Source: Opitutus sp.
GTDB lineage: Bacteria > Verrucomicrobiota > Verrucomicrobiae > Opitutales > Opitutaceae
Length of the DNA stretch: 64,000 nucleotides
Assembly (NCBI GenBank): GCA_009695065.1
Contig: SIBR01000013.1
Span: forward strand, 1-64,000
Direction: 5' to 3'
The position numbers and the translations under genes are program-made. The notes below the pieces were generated by a model. That model searched no databases. It had not been told where the DNA came from and worked only from the letters and a program-made list of their open reading frames with translations. Every line of letters begins with the position of its first letter. Positions within the stretch are counted from its first letter, which is position 1. Positions 1 to 8,349 of this stretch are shown one piece after another.

Positions 1-95
1 GCAGGGCTGCTCTCCGCCGCCGTCGAAATTTGGGCCGGCGACAGCGCAAGGGCCAGCCAGGCGGTTAACAAGGCGATGGGGCTTTTAGGTTTCAT
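1..95 (-). CDS. N-terminus of a secreted protein, cut by the window edge
   Basis: Only about 31 codons lie in the window; the gene runs off the left edge. They begin MKPKSPIALLTAWLALAL and continue into Ala/Ser-rich sequence. A basic start, a hydrophobic core and small residues make a typical Sec signal peptide. Nothing of the mature protein is visible, so no function can be given. The gene is divergent from the enolase-superfamily gene on the right. Confidence 0.55.
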   Translation of the reverse strand, partial: MKPKSPIALLTAWLALALSPAQISTAAESSP

Positions 96-335
96 GGGGC
101 TTTTTTGGGGGGTAGAGGAAGATTGAGGGACGGGTGCAGCGTGTGCACGGCCGGCTGGTGATTGTCGATTTCACCTTCGGCTTGGAACGAAGTTGAATCC
201 TCAAATCGGATTCGGTCAACCGCCTTCAACTCCGGTTGGGTTTTGCGCCAGCCCACCGCCGTAGTCTTGATCGCCCGGCTGGATGCAGCCGGACGTCGAC
301 ACACGGGGATTTTTGGGAAAGCTGGCCCCGGGAAA

Positions 336-1463
336 ATGAGTGCCGCCGCCACCGCCCGCATTGCGAAGGTCGAGACGTTCATCGCGAGCTACGCGGTGCA
401 CGGGCATTTCAAGTTCTTCCTTACCGCGGACGGCCAGCCGTTCCGGCGCGAAACCGTGCTGGTGAAGATCACGGACGACACCGGGCACAACGGCTGGGGC
501 CAGAGCGTGCCCTCCCCCACGTGGAGCTACGAAACGATCGATACGGTGCGCAGCACGATCGACCGGCACCTCGCCCCGGCGCTGGTCGGTCTCGATGCGT
601 TCGACACCGCGCGGATCTGGCGGGTCATGAATCGCGCCATTGCGCCCTCGTTCTCCACCGGCCAGCCCATCGCCAAGGCCGGCATCGATCTCGCCCTGTT
701 CGATCTCACCGGCCGCGTGCTGGGGCAGAGCGCCCATGAACGCTGGCAAAGTCACCCGCCCCGGCCGGTCACGCTCAGCTGGACCCTCGATCCCCGCGGC
801 CTCGACGACGTGGCCACCGGCATCGCCGAAGCGCACGCGCGCGGCTTTCGTCACTTCAACGTGAAGGTCGGGGCCGACGCCGCCTTCGATCTCGACGTGT
901 GCCGCGAAATCCGGCGGCACGCCCCGGAGGCTTTCGTCTGGGTGGACGCCAACGGCGGATACACGTTGGAGGCCGCACTCGCCGCTGCGCCGAAATTTGC
1001 CGACCTCGGCATTGCTGCGCTGGAACAACCGCTCGCGGCCAACCGGCTGCCCGGCTACCGGGAACTCACCCGGCAGGGTGCGCTGCCCATCCTGATGGAC
1101 GAGGGCGTCGTAGCGCTCACGGACCTCGAATCGTTTCATCAACTCGGTCTCCTGAACGGCGTGGCGATGAAAGTTTCCCGCTCCGGCGGCCTCACCGAGG
1201 CGCGACGGATCGTCGAATACCTCCGGCAAAACGGCCTGCATTTCTTCGCCAGCGGCCTGACCGATCCCGACCTCGCTTTCGCCGCGTGCCTCCTGCTGTT
1301 CAGCGCCTGCGACTTGCCCCACCCGGCCGCGCTCAACGCGCCGCAGTTTCTCCAGGGCAGCTTATTGAAAACTCCCCTCGGCATCGCCGGCGATCAGGCT
1401 GCGCCGCCCACCGGGGCCGGGCTGGGCGTGGAGATCGATGAAACGCTGCTCCACCCGGGTTGA
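336..1463 (+). CDS. Enolase-superfamily (mandelate racemase/muconate lactonizing) enzyme
   Basis: A 375-residue enolase-superfamily protein, the usual length. The N-terminal capping domain is followed by a barrel with the expected residues: Lys177 in NVKVG, metal ligands Asp204 (WVDANGGY), Glu230 (LEQPL) and Asp255 (LMDEG), and a second Lys279 (MKVSRSGG). These enzymes abstract a proton next to a carboxylate; the substrate, probably a sugar acid or amino-acid derivative, cannot be read from sequence. The first residue of the usual KxK pair is Asn here. The frame is open upstream to 162, but homology begins near KVETF, so the ATG at 336 was chosen. It converges on an SDR gene, which could act on the same substrate (inference). 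Confidence 0.85.
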   Translation: MSAAATARIAKVETFIASYAVHGHFKFFLTADGQPFRRETVLVKITDDTGHNGWGQSVPSPTWSYETIDTVRSTIDRHLAPALVGLDAFDTARIWRVMNRAIAPSFSTGQPIAKAGIDLALFDLTGRVLGQSAHERWQSHPPRPVTLSWTLDPRGLDDVATGIAEAHARGFRHFNVKVGADAAFDLDVCREIRRHAPEAFVWVDANGGYTLEAALAAAPKFADLGIAALEQPLAANRLPGYRELTRQGALPILMDEGVVALTDLESFHQLGLLNGVAMKVSRSGGLTEARRIVEYLRQNGLHFFASGLTDPDLAFAACLLLFSACDLPHPAALNAPQFLQGSLLKTPLGIAGDQAAPPTGAGLGVEIDETLLHPG

Positions 1464-1522
1464 TCGTTTCGCCCGCCGCCGGGTTCGCCGGAAGCCGTGC
1501 GCAACCGCGGATGCGCTGCCAG

Positions 1523-2281
1523 TTATACGCAGCGCCCGCCATCCACCTCGAGACAAACTCCGGTGATGAATTCCGAGGCCGGATCGGCGAGAAAAACCGC
1601 CGCATTTGCCACATCCGACGGACGGCTGAGGCGGCCGAGCGGAATCGTCGCGATAAATCTCGCCCGATTCGCGGGGGTGTCATCCGCCCCCATGAAGGTC
1701 GTGAGCAAGCCGGTTTCGCCGATTACGGGATTGATGGCGTTCACGCGGATCTTCTCGGGCGCAAGTTCCACCGCCATGGATTTGGTCAGCAGGATCGCGG
1801 CGCCCTTCGATCCGTTGTACCAAGTCAGGCCGGGTCGCGGCCGAACACCCGCCGTCGAGGCCACATTGACAAAGCACCCGCCCCCTTGCCGGCGAAACAC
1901 CGGCACGCCGTGCACCGCGGACAAGTAGATGCTTTTGACATTCACCTGAAACATCCGGTCAAAAACCTCCTCCGAGACATTCAACATCGGCTGATTGGCG
2001 TGACTCATGCCGGCATTGTTCACCATGACGTCCAGCCGGCCGTAGTGGCGAACCGTGGTCTCGATGAGATTTCGCATCTGGTCCGACTGACTGACATCGA
2101 CGGCACAATAGATCGCATCGTGGCCGCGGGTTTTCAGCGCCGCCGCCACCCGTTCACCCGCCGCCGCGTTGATGTCGGCGACGACGATCCGGGCGCCTTG
2201 CTCGGCGTAGGCGCCGCAGATACCTTCCCCGAAACCCGAGCCGCCACCCGTCACGATCGCGATCATGTTCTTCATGCGCAT
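1523..2281 (-). CDS. Short-chain dehydrogenase/reductase (FabG-like)
   Basis: A classical SDR of 252 residues. The NAD(P)-binding motif TGGGSGFG lies at residues 11-18, NNAG at 88-91, catalytic Ser142, and the YxxxK pair Tyr155/Lys159; the C-terminal GVCLEVDGG is typical of the family. Asp36-37 at the end of the second strand suggest an NAD preference (inference). The start at 2281 has GAAAGG about ten bases upstream; the open frame extends further but into non-homologous sequence. It could oxidise a sugar or hydroxy acid or act as a 3-oxoacyl reductase; its convergent neighbour is an enolase-superfamily enzyme. Confidence 0.85.
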   Translation of the reverse strand: MRMKNMIAIVTGGGSGFGEGICGAYAEQGARIVVADINAAAGERVAAALKTRGHDAIYCAVDVSQSDQMRNLIETTVRHYGRLDVMVNNAGMSHANQPMLNVSEEVFDRMFQVNVKSIYLSAVHGVPVFRRQGGGCFVNVASTAGVRPRPGLTWYNGSKGAAILLTKSMAVELAPEKIRVNAINPVIGETGLLTTFMGADDTPANRARFIATIPLGRLSRPSDVANAAVFLADPASEFITGVCLEVDGGRCV

Positions 2282-2402
2282 AGGAGTGGGGCCTTTCAAA
2301 CGCCATGGAGCGCGGGCGGCGAGGCTCGATTTTTCCGGGTGAACCGCAAAAGCCCCTCGCCAAACCTTGCAACGCCACACCTTCCCGCCATGATGCGCTC
2401 GC

Positions 2403-2603
2403 ATGGCCGAGCAACATCCAGTGGGAGAAGTACCGCCCGAGCCGAAAAAAAGCCCGGCCCACGGGAAAGACGGAGCCCAGGTTCTGTCGCAGGCCGGCGC
2501 CACCACCGGATCGACCAGCGCAAACCCGCTTACGCCCGAGGAGCAGATGGCGCTGTTCGAGAAGGAGCTCAAGGAAACCGATTGGGGCCATCAGCCCTGT
2601 TGA
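2403..2603 (+). CDS. Small hydrophilic protein with DWGHQPC tail
   Basis: A 66-residue acidic protein with a low-complexity N-terminal half and a helical C-terminal half containing LTPEEQMALFEKELKETDWG and ending in HQPC. The ATG at 2403 is the only start, since an in-frame TGA lies four codons upstream. The ordered, charged tail with a terminal Cys looks like a conserved small protein rather than a chance frame. The function is unknown; a resemblance to small respiratory-complex assembly factors was considered but the hallmark motif is absent. It is divergent from the SDR gene and followed by trhO. Confidence 0.55.
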   Translation: MAEQHPVGEVPPEPKKSPAHGKDGAQVLSQAGATTGSTSANPLTPEEQMALFEKELKETDWGHQPC

Positions 2604-2768
2604 GGCGCGAACCGGCGTGTGGTCGCCGCGAAATACGATCACGGGCACGCGCCCGTATCGGCCCAGCCCCGTCGCCGCCACCCCGCATCGCCCGTCGGAG
2701 CGTTTCTTTCCCTTGGGTCTCACTTGAGTTTTCGCCGCGGCTCCGTGTCCTCGAACCGCGCCGGCATC

Positions 2769-3578
2769 ATGCCTCCGATCACCAACATCTCCGTCTACAA
2801 GTTCACGCCGCTCCACGATCTGGAAGCGTTGCGCGCGCGACTGCGGGACCTCGGCACGGCCGCCGGCCTGAAAGGGACGATTCTCCTCAGTCCGGAAGGG
2901 ATCAATTTGTTCGTCGCCGGCCACCCCGATCAAGTTGAAGCGTTACTGGCGGCACTCCGCACGATTCCAGGGCTGGAGGATCTTGCACCCAAGGTAAGCG
3001 GTAGCGCGGAGCAGCCCTTCAACCGCATGCTGGTGAAGATCAAGAAGGAGATCATCGCCTTTGGCGTCGAAGGCATCGATCCGTCGCGCCGGCCCACCCC
3101 AAAGCTGCCCGCGCCGACCTTGAAGCGCTGGCTCGACGAAGGCCGGGCCGTGACCCTGATCGACACGCGCAACGACTACGAAGTGCGCATGGGGACCTTT
3201 CGCGGCGCGATCCCGGCGGGCATAGAAAATTTCCGGGATTTTCCGGAAGCGGTGGGCCGGTTGCCGGAGGCGCTCAAGGAGCAGCCCGTCGTGTTGTTCT
3301 GCACCGGCGGGATTCGGTGCGAAAAAGCGGGGCCATTCATGGAGCGCGCCGGTTTCCGGCAGGTGCTGCAGCTCGACGGCGGCATCCTGAAATATTTCGA
3401 GGAATGCGGCGGCGCCCACTATGATGGCGAATGTTTTGTCTTCGACCGGCGGGTGGGCGTGGACGCGGAGCTGCGTGAGACCAATTCGGTGATGTGCTTC
3501 AATTGCCAGATGCCGCTGACCGAAGCCGAACAGCGCCACCCGCACTATGTCGCGGACCACAGCTGTCCCCACTGCTAG
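2769..3578 (+). CDS. trhO: tRNA uridine 5-hydroxylase, rhodanese family
   Basis: A 269-residue UPF0176/TrhO protein. The N-terminal acylphosphatase-like domain ([17 protein letters not shown]) is followed by a rhodanese domain with [12 protein letters not shown] and the catalytic loop CTGGIRCEK. The family hydroxylates U34 of certain tRNAs using oxygen, on the way to mo5U/cmo5U. The C-terminus retains two CxxC pairs (CFNC, CPHC) and stops right after CPHC with TAG, so it lacks the longer tail of the E. coli and B. subtilis proteins. The start at [12 protein letters not shown] matches the family; the frame is open upstream to 2619. Confidence 0.88.
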   Translation: MPPITNISVYKFTPLHDLEALRARLRDLGTAAGLKGTILLSPEGINLFVAGHPDQVEALLAALRTIPGLEDLAPKVSGSAEQPFNRMLVKIKKEIIAFGVEGIDPSRRPTPKLPAPTLKRWLDEGRAVTLIDTRNDYEVRMGTFRGAIPAGIENFRDFPEAVGRLPEALKEQPVVLFCTGGIRCEKAGPFMERAGFRQVLQLDGGILKYFEECGGAHYDGECFVFDRRVGVDAELRETNSVMCFNCQMPLTEAEQRHPHYVADHSCPHC

Positions 3579-3643
3579 GAGGAGTCCGTAAAGACTTCGG
3601 CGGGGCAAAGCACCCCACCGCCCCACGCGCTCGACGGTGCAAT

Positions 3644-4117
3644 TTAGATCCCGGCGGCGGTCTTGAAGGCGACCAGATCCACTTTACCCGTAGTCGACAC
3701 CTTGATGCGGCCGGCTCCCGCCGCGTCAGCCGGATGCAGCTGGCTCTCGATGCGATAGTTGATCGCTGCTGCGTCAACCAACTCCCGGACCTTCCCGGCC
3801 AATGCGATATTTTCGAGATGGAAGGTCAGGGCCTGAGTCGCGGTCCCGAGCGCCGGAACCGTCAGGCGGGCATCATTCACCGCGGCGCCGACGTAGCCCT
3901 CGTTGACATAAAGGCGGTGTGAGAAGCCCGCCAGCAGCAGCGGCTGCGCCGCCTCGTTGGTGAACCGCAGCGTCACCTCGATCGTCGTTTCGAAAACGTC
4001 CGCCTGCAGCGGACGAAACCCGACCAGACTGGCACTCACCCCGACGGGAACGGAGAAGGTGGCGCAGCCTGGAAGGAATCCCATCGTGACGAGCAGCAGC
4101 GGCTATAATCGTTTCAT
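3644..4117 (-). pseudogene. LEA-14/WHy-type lipoprotein with amber codon in its signal peptide
   Basis: The body encodes about 140 residues of a LEA type 2 (WHy) beta-sandwich lipoprotein (FETTIEVTLRFTNEAAQPLL, LENIALAGKVREL) preceded by a lipobox LPGC. Reading from ATG at 4117 gives MKRL, then TAG (4103-4105), then PLLLVTMGFLPGC. Together these form a textbook lipoprotein signal with the basic start on one side of the stop and the hydrophobic core on the other. Initiation at the internal ATG (4084) would leave only MGFLPGC, too short to export. The downstream frame is undamaged, so the lesion is recent, a sequencing error, or read through. Confidence 0.6.
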
Positions 4118-4236
4118 CGCCCTGACGACAGCGGACAGGCCGGGCGGGTTCGCAAGAACGAAGAAAGACACGAAAAGAATGCGGCGCAGCGCGAAGGGCA
4201 ATTGAGCTTGGGCACCAAGTCGTCCACGTTGCCGGC

Positions 4237-4461
4237 ATGCCGCCGTCCACATCGAACGACCCGCTCCATGGGGTGACCTTGGAGAAGATTCTCACCGAAC
4301 TGGTGGCTCATTTCGGCTGGGAGGAGATGGGGCGGCGGATCGCCGTCCGCTGTTTCCTCTACGATCCGAGCATCAAATCCAGCCTGGCGTTTCTGCGAAA
4401 AAACCCGTGGGCCCGCTCCAAAGTGGAGGAATTGTTCGTTCAGTGGAAAACCGGCCGCTGA
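4237..4461 (+). CDS. VF530-family (DUF2132) small DNA-binding protein
   Basis: A 74-residue protein matching the VF530/DUF2132 family across its length: [20 protein letters not shown], then [30 protein letters not shown]. The family has a small alpha/beta fold and is described as DNA-binding; its cellular role is not established. The length is typical. It is transcribed alone, between the interrupted lipoprotein gene and the L,D-transpeptidase pseudogene, both on the other strand. Confidence 0.85.
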   Translation: MPPSTSNDPLHGVTLEKILTELVAHFGWEEMGRRIAVRCFLYDPSIKSSLAFLRKNPWARSKVEELFVQWKTGR

Positions 4462-4485
4462 AAACGCCGGGCGGCGGGCCGGCCT

Positions 4486-5606
4486 TCACGGCTCCACGCT
4501 CACGGGCATTCCCGCCCAGGCCAGATCGAGCAGCGTACGCGCATCCCAGTTGGTGAGACGAAAGCAGCCATGCGATTCTGCGCGGCCGACCCGCTCCGGT
4601 GACGGGGTGCCGTGGATGCCATAGCCGGGGCGATCGAGTCCGATCCAGGCCACTCCCACGGGATTGTTGGGACCGGCCGGCAGGATTAGTTTGCGGCCCA
4701 ATTCCCGCGCTTCCGCCGACTCGGGAAAAACACTCGGATCGAAAGTGTAGGTCGGATCCGAAATCAGCATGGTCACGCGCAGTTCGCCCAGCGGCCGGCT
4801 GACTGCCTCCCGTCCGATGCTCACCGGAAAGTGCGCGAGAACGTTTCCTTTCTCGTCGCAGGCCTCGAGCACGCAGTCGGAAAGACGAATTCTCAGCCGC
4901 GCCGCCTTTACGCCCAGCAGCACACGTTCCACGGCCGGCACGACCAAAGCGGTGTCGTCGGCCACCGCATCCCAATTTAGCGAAGGATTCAGGCGTCGGA
5001 TCAGGGCGGGATGGGCGTGAAAACGTTCCGCCACCGCCTCCAGCATGGTTTCATAGGCGAGCGCCGACTGCTGGGACTTGCCGAGCTAGGTGGGTTGCAG
5101 CGGCTGCAGCTCGGCGCGTTCCTCCACCGCAAGAGTGCACCGGGCCACGGACGAGGCCGAGAGCACAAGCTGAAGACGCGTGATCGCATCGAGTTCACCC
5201 GTGGTGGGCAGGTTGCGGCTCGCCTGAAAAGCGCGGAGGGCCGCGCGGGTCTTGGGCCCGGCCACCCCGTCGATCGATCCGCTGGAAAATCCGCGCCGGG
5301 CCAACTCGACCTGCGCGTCTAACCACGAATCTACCGGAGGCCCCAACGGCCCGGAGGCGGAAACCGGCTGGGCATCGACCTCGGGGGCGGGCGATGAAAT
5401 TTCCGGCGCAGCTTCGCGGACAATGGGCGCAAGCACCGACGATGGCCGAAGCCGGGTGCCGGCCGAGTTGGGGTCTGCCGGTCGGATGCCCCCTGCCCGA
5501 CGGTAGGTTGCGCGCTAGCAGCAAAAAGGCAGAAGACGAACGCCGGGTGGACGAGCAGGACTCGAAACGCCGACGTCCAGTCGGAAACGTCGCGCTTACG
5601 AATCAT
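4486..5606 (-). pseudogene. L,D-transpeptidase with peptidoglycan-binding domain, broken by a frameshift and an amber codon
   Basis: Three stretches assemble into one protein. ATG at 5606 overlaps the end of the upstream methyltransferase gene by 11 bases and encodes MIRKRDVSDWTSAFRVLLVH plus a signal-like segment. A frame change between about 5440 and 5510 then leads into a peptidoglycan-binding domain (VELARRGFSSGSIDGVAGPK). An in-frame TAG at 5086-5088 separates QPLQPT from LGKSQQSALAYETMLEAVAE, followed by a LysM-like segment and a complete YkuD domain with active-site SHGCFRLTN and HGTPSP. The intact enzyme would make 3-3 peptidoglycan cross-links in the periplasm. The catalytic domain is undamaged but cannot be exported from the remaining downstream starts. 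Confidence 0.75.
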
Positions 5607-6708
5607 GCGGCCCGATCGACTCAGCCGGCGTTTGGCTCGCAATCGCCGGACGTTTCACGCAACTCCAACGCCACGAGTCGATGTCGGACCACGGTCCGGC
5701 AGAAAGGCGGATGTCGATCACGTCGTCGACTTCAAAAAAGTCGCGCTCGGTGCGGAGAATTCTAAAACCCCAGTGCGGAGCCCGACCGGGGTCCAACGGA
5801 CCCGAGCTAAGACAAAGGCCCTCGCCGCGGGCGTGAAACCAAACCGCGAAGCCATCCAGACGCCCCGCCCGGGTCACCGTGCGGGAAAAGTTCAGCTCCC
5901 GGGGCAGGTCGGCCTGGTTCAAGGTTTGGAGGTCGATCGCGAGCACCGGCTCGGGCTCACCGAGAAAATGGTCGACGTAGGCGAGATCGGAGCTGCGCAC
6001 CTGGTAATACAACGGGTTTTGCGGCCGGCTCCGCTCCATGCATGAATAATCGTAGCCGTGGACCTCAAGTTCCCAGAGGAACGGGACCAACCGTCGATCG
6101 TTCACCTTGACCGGCTCGCAAAACAGTTCGAAGCGGCTGGGCAGAATCAGACCGCCCGGCTTGAGCAGCCGATCGCGCAGGTCCGCGACATTGGCCACCA
6201 TGTCCTCGTCGAACAGGCAATCGCCCATCTGCTCGTGCAAAATCACGTCAACCGGCTCGTCGAGGCGGAACGACTTGCTGTGAGTCGAGATGAACTCGAC
6301 GTTTTCGATCCGGTTGTGAACGGCGATCGTCCGGGCGTGCTCGATGATATCCGAATGATCGATCGCATAGACCTTCGCGGCTCCCCGCCGGGCAGCCAGC
6401 GCGGCAAGAATTCCCGTACCCGTGCCCAAATCGATGACCCGATCTCCCGGATGGATCTGCCGCGCGATCGCCGCCTGATAAAAATCCATGCGCGGCTTGT
6501 CTGCCAGCATTCGCTCCTGTTCATGGAAGTCGGAAAAATACCAGAGGTTAAAATCCCGATAGCGGGCATCGGCCGCGTCTGCCGCCGAGGGGAAGAACCA
6601 CGCGGCCAGCCGCGGCCGGGTTCGAATCCAGCCGACCACCCGCTCCGCTGAACGGCGGAGCCAGGCAACGAGGGCGACACTGAGGCGCTGAAGGCGGAGC
6701 AGGAGCAT
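5596..6708 (-). CDS. SAM-dependent methyltransferase resembling protein arginine methyltransferases
   Basis: About 370 residues. The N-terminal helix is followed by a Rossmann methyltransferase core with motif I VIDLGTGTGILAALAARRGA, post-I VYAIDHS and a PRMT-like double-E loop HEQMGDCLFDED. A C-terminal beta-rich domain follows (residues about 240-350), as in PRMTs. Target protein unknown; bacterial PRMT-like proteins are poorly studied. ATG at 6708 is used; a TTG at 6738 is possible. The stop overlaps the start of the L,D-transpeptidase pseudogene, so the two formed an operon. Confidence 0.8.
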   Translation of the reverse strand: MLLLRLQRLSVALVAWLRRSAERVVGWIRTRPRLAAWFFPSAADAADARYRDFNLWYFSDFHEQERMLADKPRMDFYQAAIARQIHPGDRVIDLGTGTGILAALAARRGAAKVYAIDHSDIIEHARTIAVHNRIENVEFISTHSKSFRLDEPVDVILHEQMGDCLFDEDMVANVADLRDRLLKPGGLILPSRFELFCEPVKVNDRRLVPFLWELEVHGYDYSCMERSRPQNPLYYQVRSSDLAYVDHFLGEPEPVLAIDLQTLNQADLPRELNFSRTVTRAGRLDGFAVWFHARGEGLCLSSGPLDPGRAPHWGFRILRTERDFFEVDDVIDIRLSAGPWSDIDSWRWSCVKRPAIASQTPAESIGPHDS

Positions 6709-6910
6709 GAGGGCAACGGGCGGAAATCCGCCCAACAACCATCATGCTGACTCGACCGACAAGTGCAACGGGAAGCGTCGCCGAAATTTCCCCGCCGCTT
6801 CGTTCCGGACCAACGCCCGCATCGGCTCCAGACCCGCTGTCTCCGGAATTATTCTTCGGGTCGTTCAATCGAATCGTCTCATTGCGGTTTTCCTGCACGC
6901 TGATTGGCAG

Positions 6911-7633
6911 ATGAGCCGCATCACCTGCTACCGCTGTTTCTGGCCCAAGGCGCTATGCTGGTGCCAATCGATCACGCCGATGGCAACACTCACCAAGTTT
7001 GTGTTCCTGATGCATCCAAAGGAATTCAAGCGCGAGAAAGCGGCGACCGGCCGGCTCACTCACCTCTGCCTGACCAACAGCGAGATCCGCTGCGGCATCG
7101 AATTCGACCGGGACGAAGCCGTCCAGGCGTTGATCGCAGATCCTGAAAACTTCCCGGTGCTGCTTTACCCCGGTCGCGAGGCCCTGAACCTGTCGCGCCA
7201 CCAGCTGCGGCCCGCGGATCTCGGCGGGCGGCGGCTGGTGGTTTTCCTCATCGATGCAACATGGGCGCTCGGACGAAAGATCCTCCGCGTCAGCCCCACC
7301 CTGCAGCGGCTGCCGCGAGTCATGTTTACCCCGACCGCCCCCAGCCGGTACGTCATCAAGCAGCAGCCCTTTCAAGGCTGCCTTTCAACGCTTGAAGCCA
7401 CCCATGAACTGCTGATGGCGTTGGCCGCGGCCGGGTTGGACCACTACCAGCTGCCGGAACAATTGCTCGGACTTTTTCAGCGCATGCAGGATTTCCAGAT
7501 CCGCTGCGCGGCAGATCCCACCCGACCCGGTTACCGGCGGTCGGGCTACAGTACCCCCGCCGAACGCACGGCCCCGAAAGGCCGCAGCGGTTTGCGGCGC
7601 ACCAGTGTTTTTCAGGCGCCGGCAACGCCCTGA
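6911..7633 (+). CDS. tapT: DTW-domain tRNA-uridine aminocarboxypropyltransferase
   Basis: A 240-residue DTW-domain protein. It has an N-terminal Cys cluster (CYRCFWPKALCWC), the loop LLYPGREA, and the DxTW signature DATWALGRK. Characterised family members transfer the 3-amino-3-carboxypropyl group of SAM to tRNA uridine to make acp3U. The upstream frame is open but lacks homology, so ATG at 6911 fits the family start. The C-terminal 25 residues (PAERTAPKGRSGLRRTS) are a basic extension. It converges with the HAD hydrolase gene, leaving 47 bases between them. Confidence 0.85.
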   Translation: MSRITCYRCFWPKALCWCQSITPMATLTKFVFLMHPKEFKREKAATGRLTHLCLTNSEIRCGIEFDRDEAVQALIADPENFPVLLYPGREALNLSRHQLRPADLGGRRLVVFLIDATWALGRKILRVSPTLQRLPRVMFTPTAPSRYVIKQQPFQGCLSTLEATHELLMALAAAGLDHYQLPEQLLGLFQRMQDFQIRCAADPTRPGYRRSGYSTPAERTAPKGRSGLRRTSVFQAPATP

Positions 7634-7680
7634 CGTGCCTTTGTTCGGCTCGCAGCCGGGGCGTCGCCCGGCCTTCCCGT

Positions 7681-8349
7681 CTATTCCAATCGGACGTCAT
7701 CGACACACCGCCGGACCAATTCCAACGCCTCGCCCGGCGAAGCCACATGCTGCCACGATTGCCGCAGGGTGCTTTCGGCGATCTCGCGTTGATGGCGGAT
7801 CAGGACCGTATCGACGCGGCAGGCGGTTCCGCCCAGCACGTCCACGTCCGCATCGCCGACAAAGATTGTTTCAGCCGCCGAAACGCCGAGCCGCCGCAGG
7901 ATTTCGCGCAATCCCTCCGGATCGGGTTTATGCGTGGGCAGATCGTCGCCGCACAGGACAGTCGCAAAAAATGTTTCCAGTCTAAGTTTCCGCAGCAAAT
8001 AAACCGTGGATTCGCGATCGCGGCCGGTCCAAATCGCAAGTTGCACTCCGTCTTCGCGCAGCGCGTCGAGAAATTCCGGGACGCCGGCGAAAGGCTGGAG
8101 GTCCATCCCGTGTTCGTCATGAAACGCCCGCATGCGCTGCATGGCGGTAGGCACATGGCGGGCATCGTCGAGCAGGGTCGCCAGAAATCTCTCCGGGGGC
8201 CCGCCCAGTTTCGCAAAAATCTCCATTGTGGGCCGCGCGCCAAAAGACTCGATCGCGTGGGTAATGGCCCGCAGCACCAGCGGCAGGCTGTCGATCAGCG
8301 TGCCATCGAGATCAAAAACGACCGCGCGCGTCCGGTTGCCCCGCCTCAT
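7681..8349 (-). CDS. HAD-superfamily phosphatase (phosphoglycolate phosphatase/PpaX type)
   Basis: A 222-residue HAD hydrolase with motif I VFDLDGTLIDS, a helical cap, motif II WTGRDRES, motif III Lys in HKPDPEG, and motif IV GDADVDVLGG. It should dephosphorylate a small phosphorylated metabolite; the substrate is not readable. Its ATG overlaps the TGA of the upstream LolA-like gene in an ATGA, indicating translational coupling at the end of the lysM-parB-secG run. The stop codon is TAG. Confidence 0.85.
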   Translation of the reverse strand: MRRGNRTRAVVFDLDGTLIDSLPLVLRAITHAIESFGARPTMEIFAKLGGPPERFLATLLDDARHVPTAMQRMRAFHDEHGMDLQPFAGVPEFLDALREDGVQLAIWTGRDRESTVYLLRKLRLETFFATVLCGDDLPTHKPDPEGLREILRRLGVSAAETIFVGDADVDVLGGTACRVDTVLIRHQREIAESTLRQSWQHVASPGEALELVRRCVDDVRLE

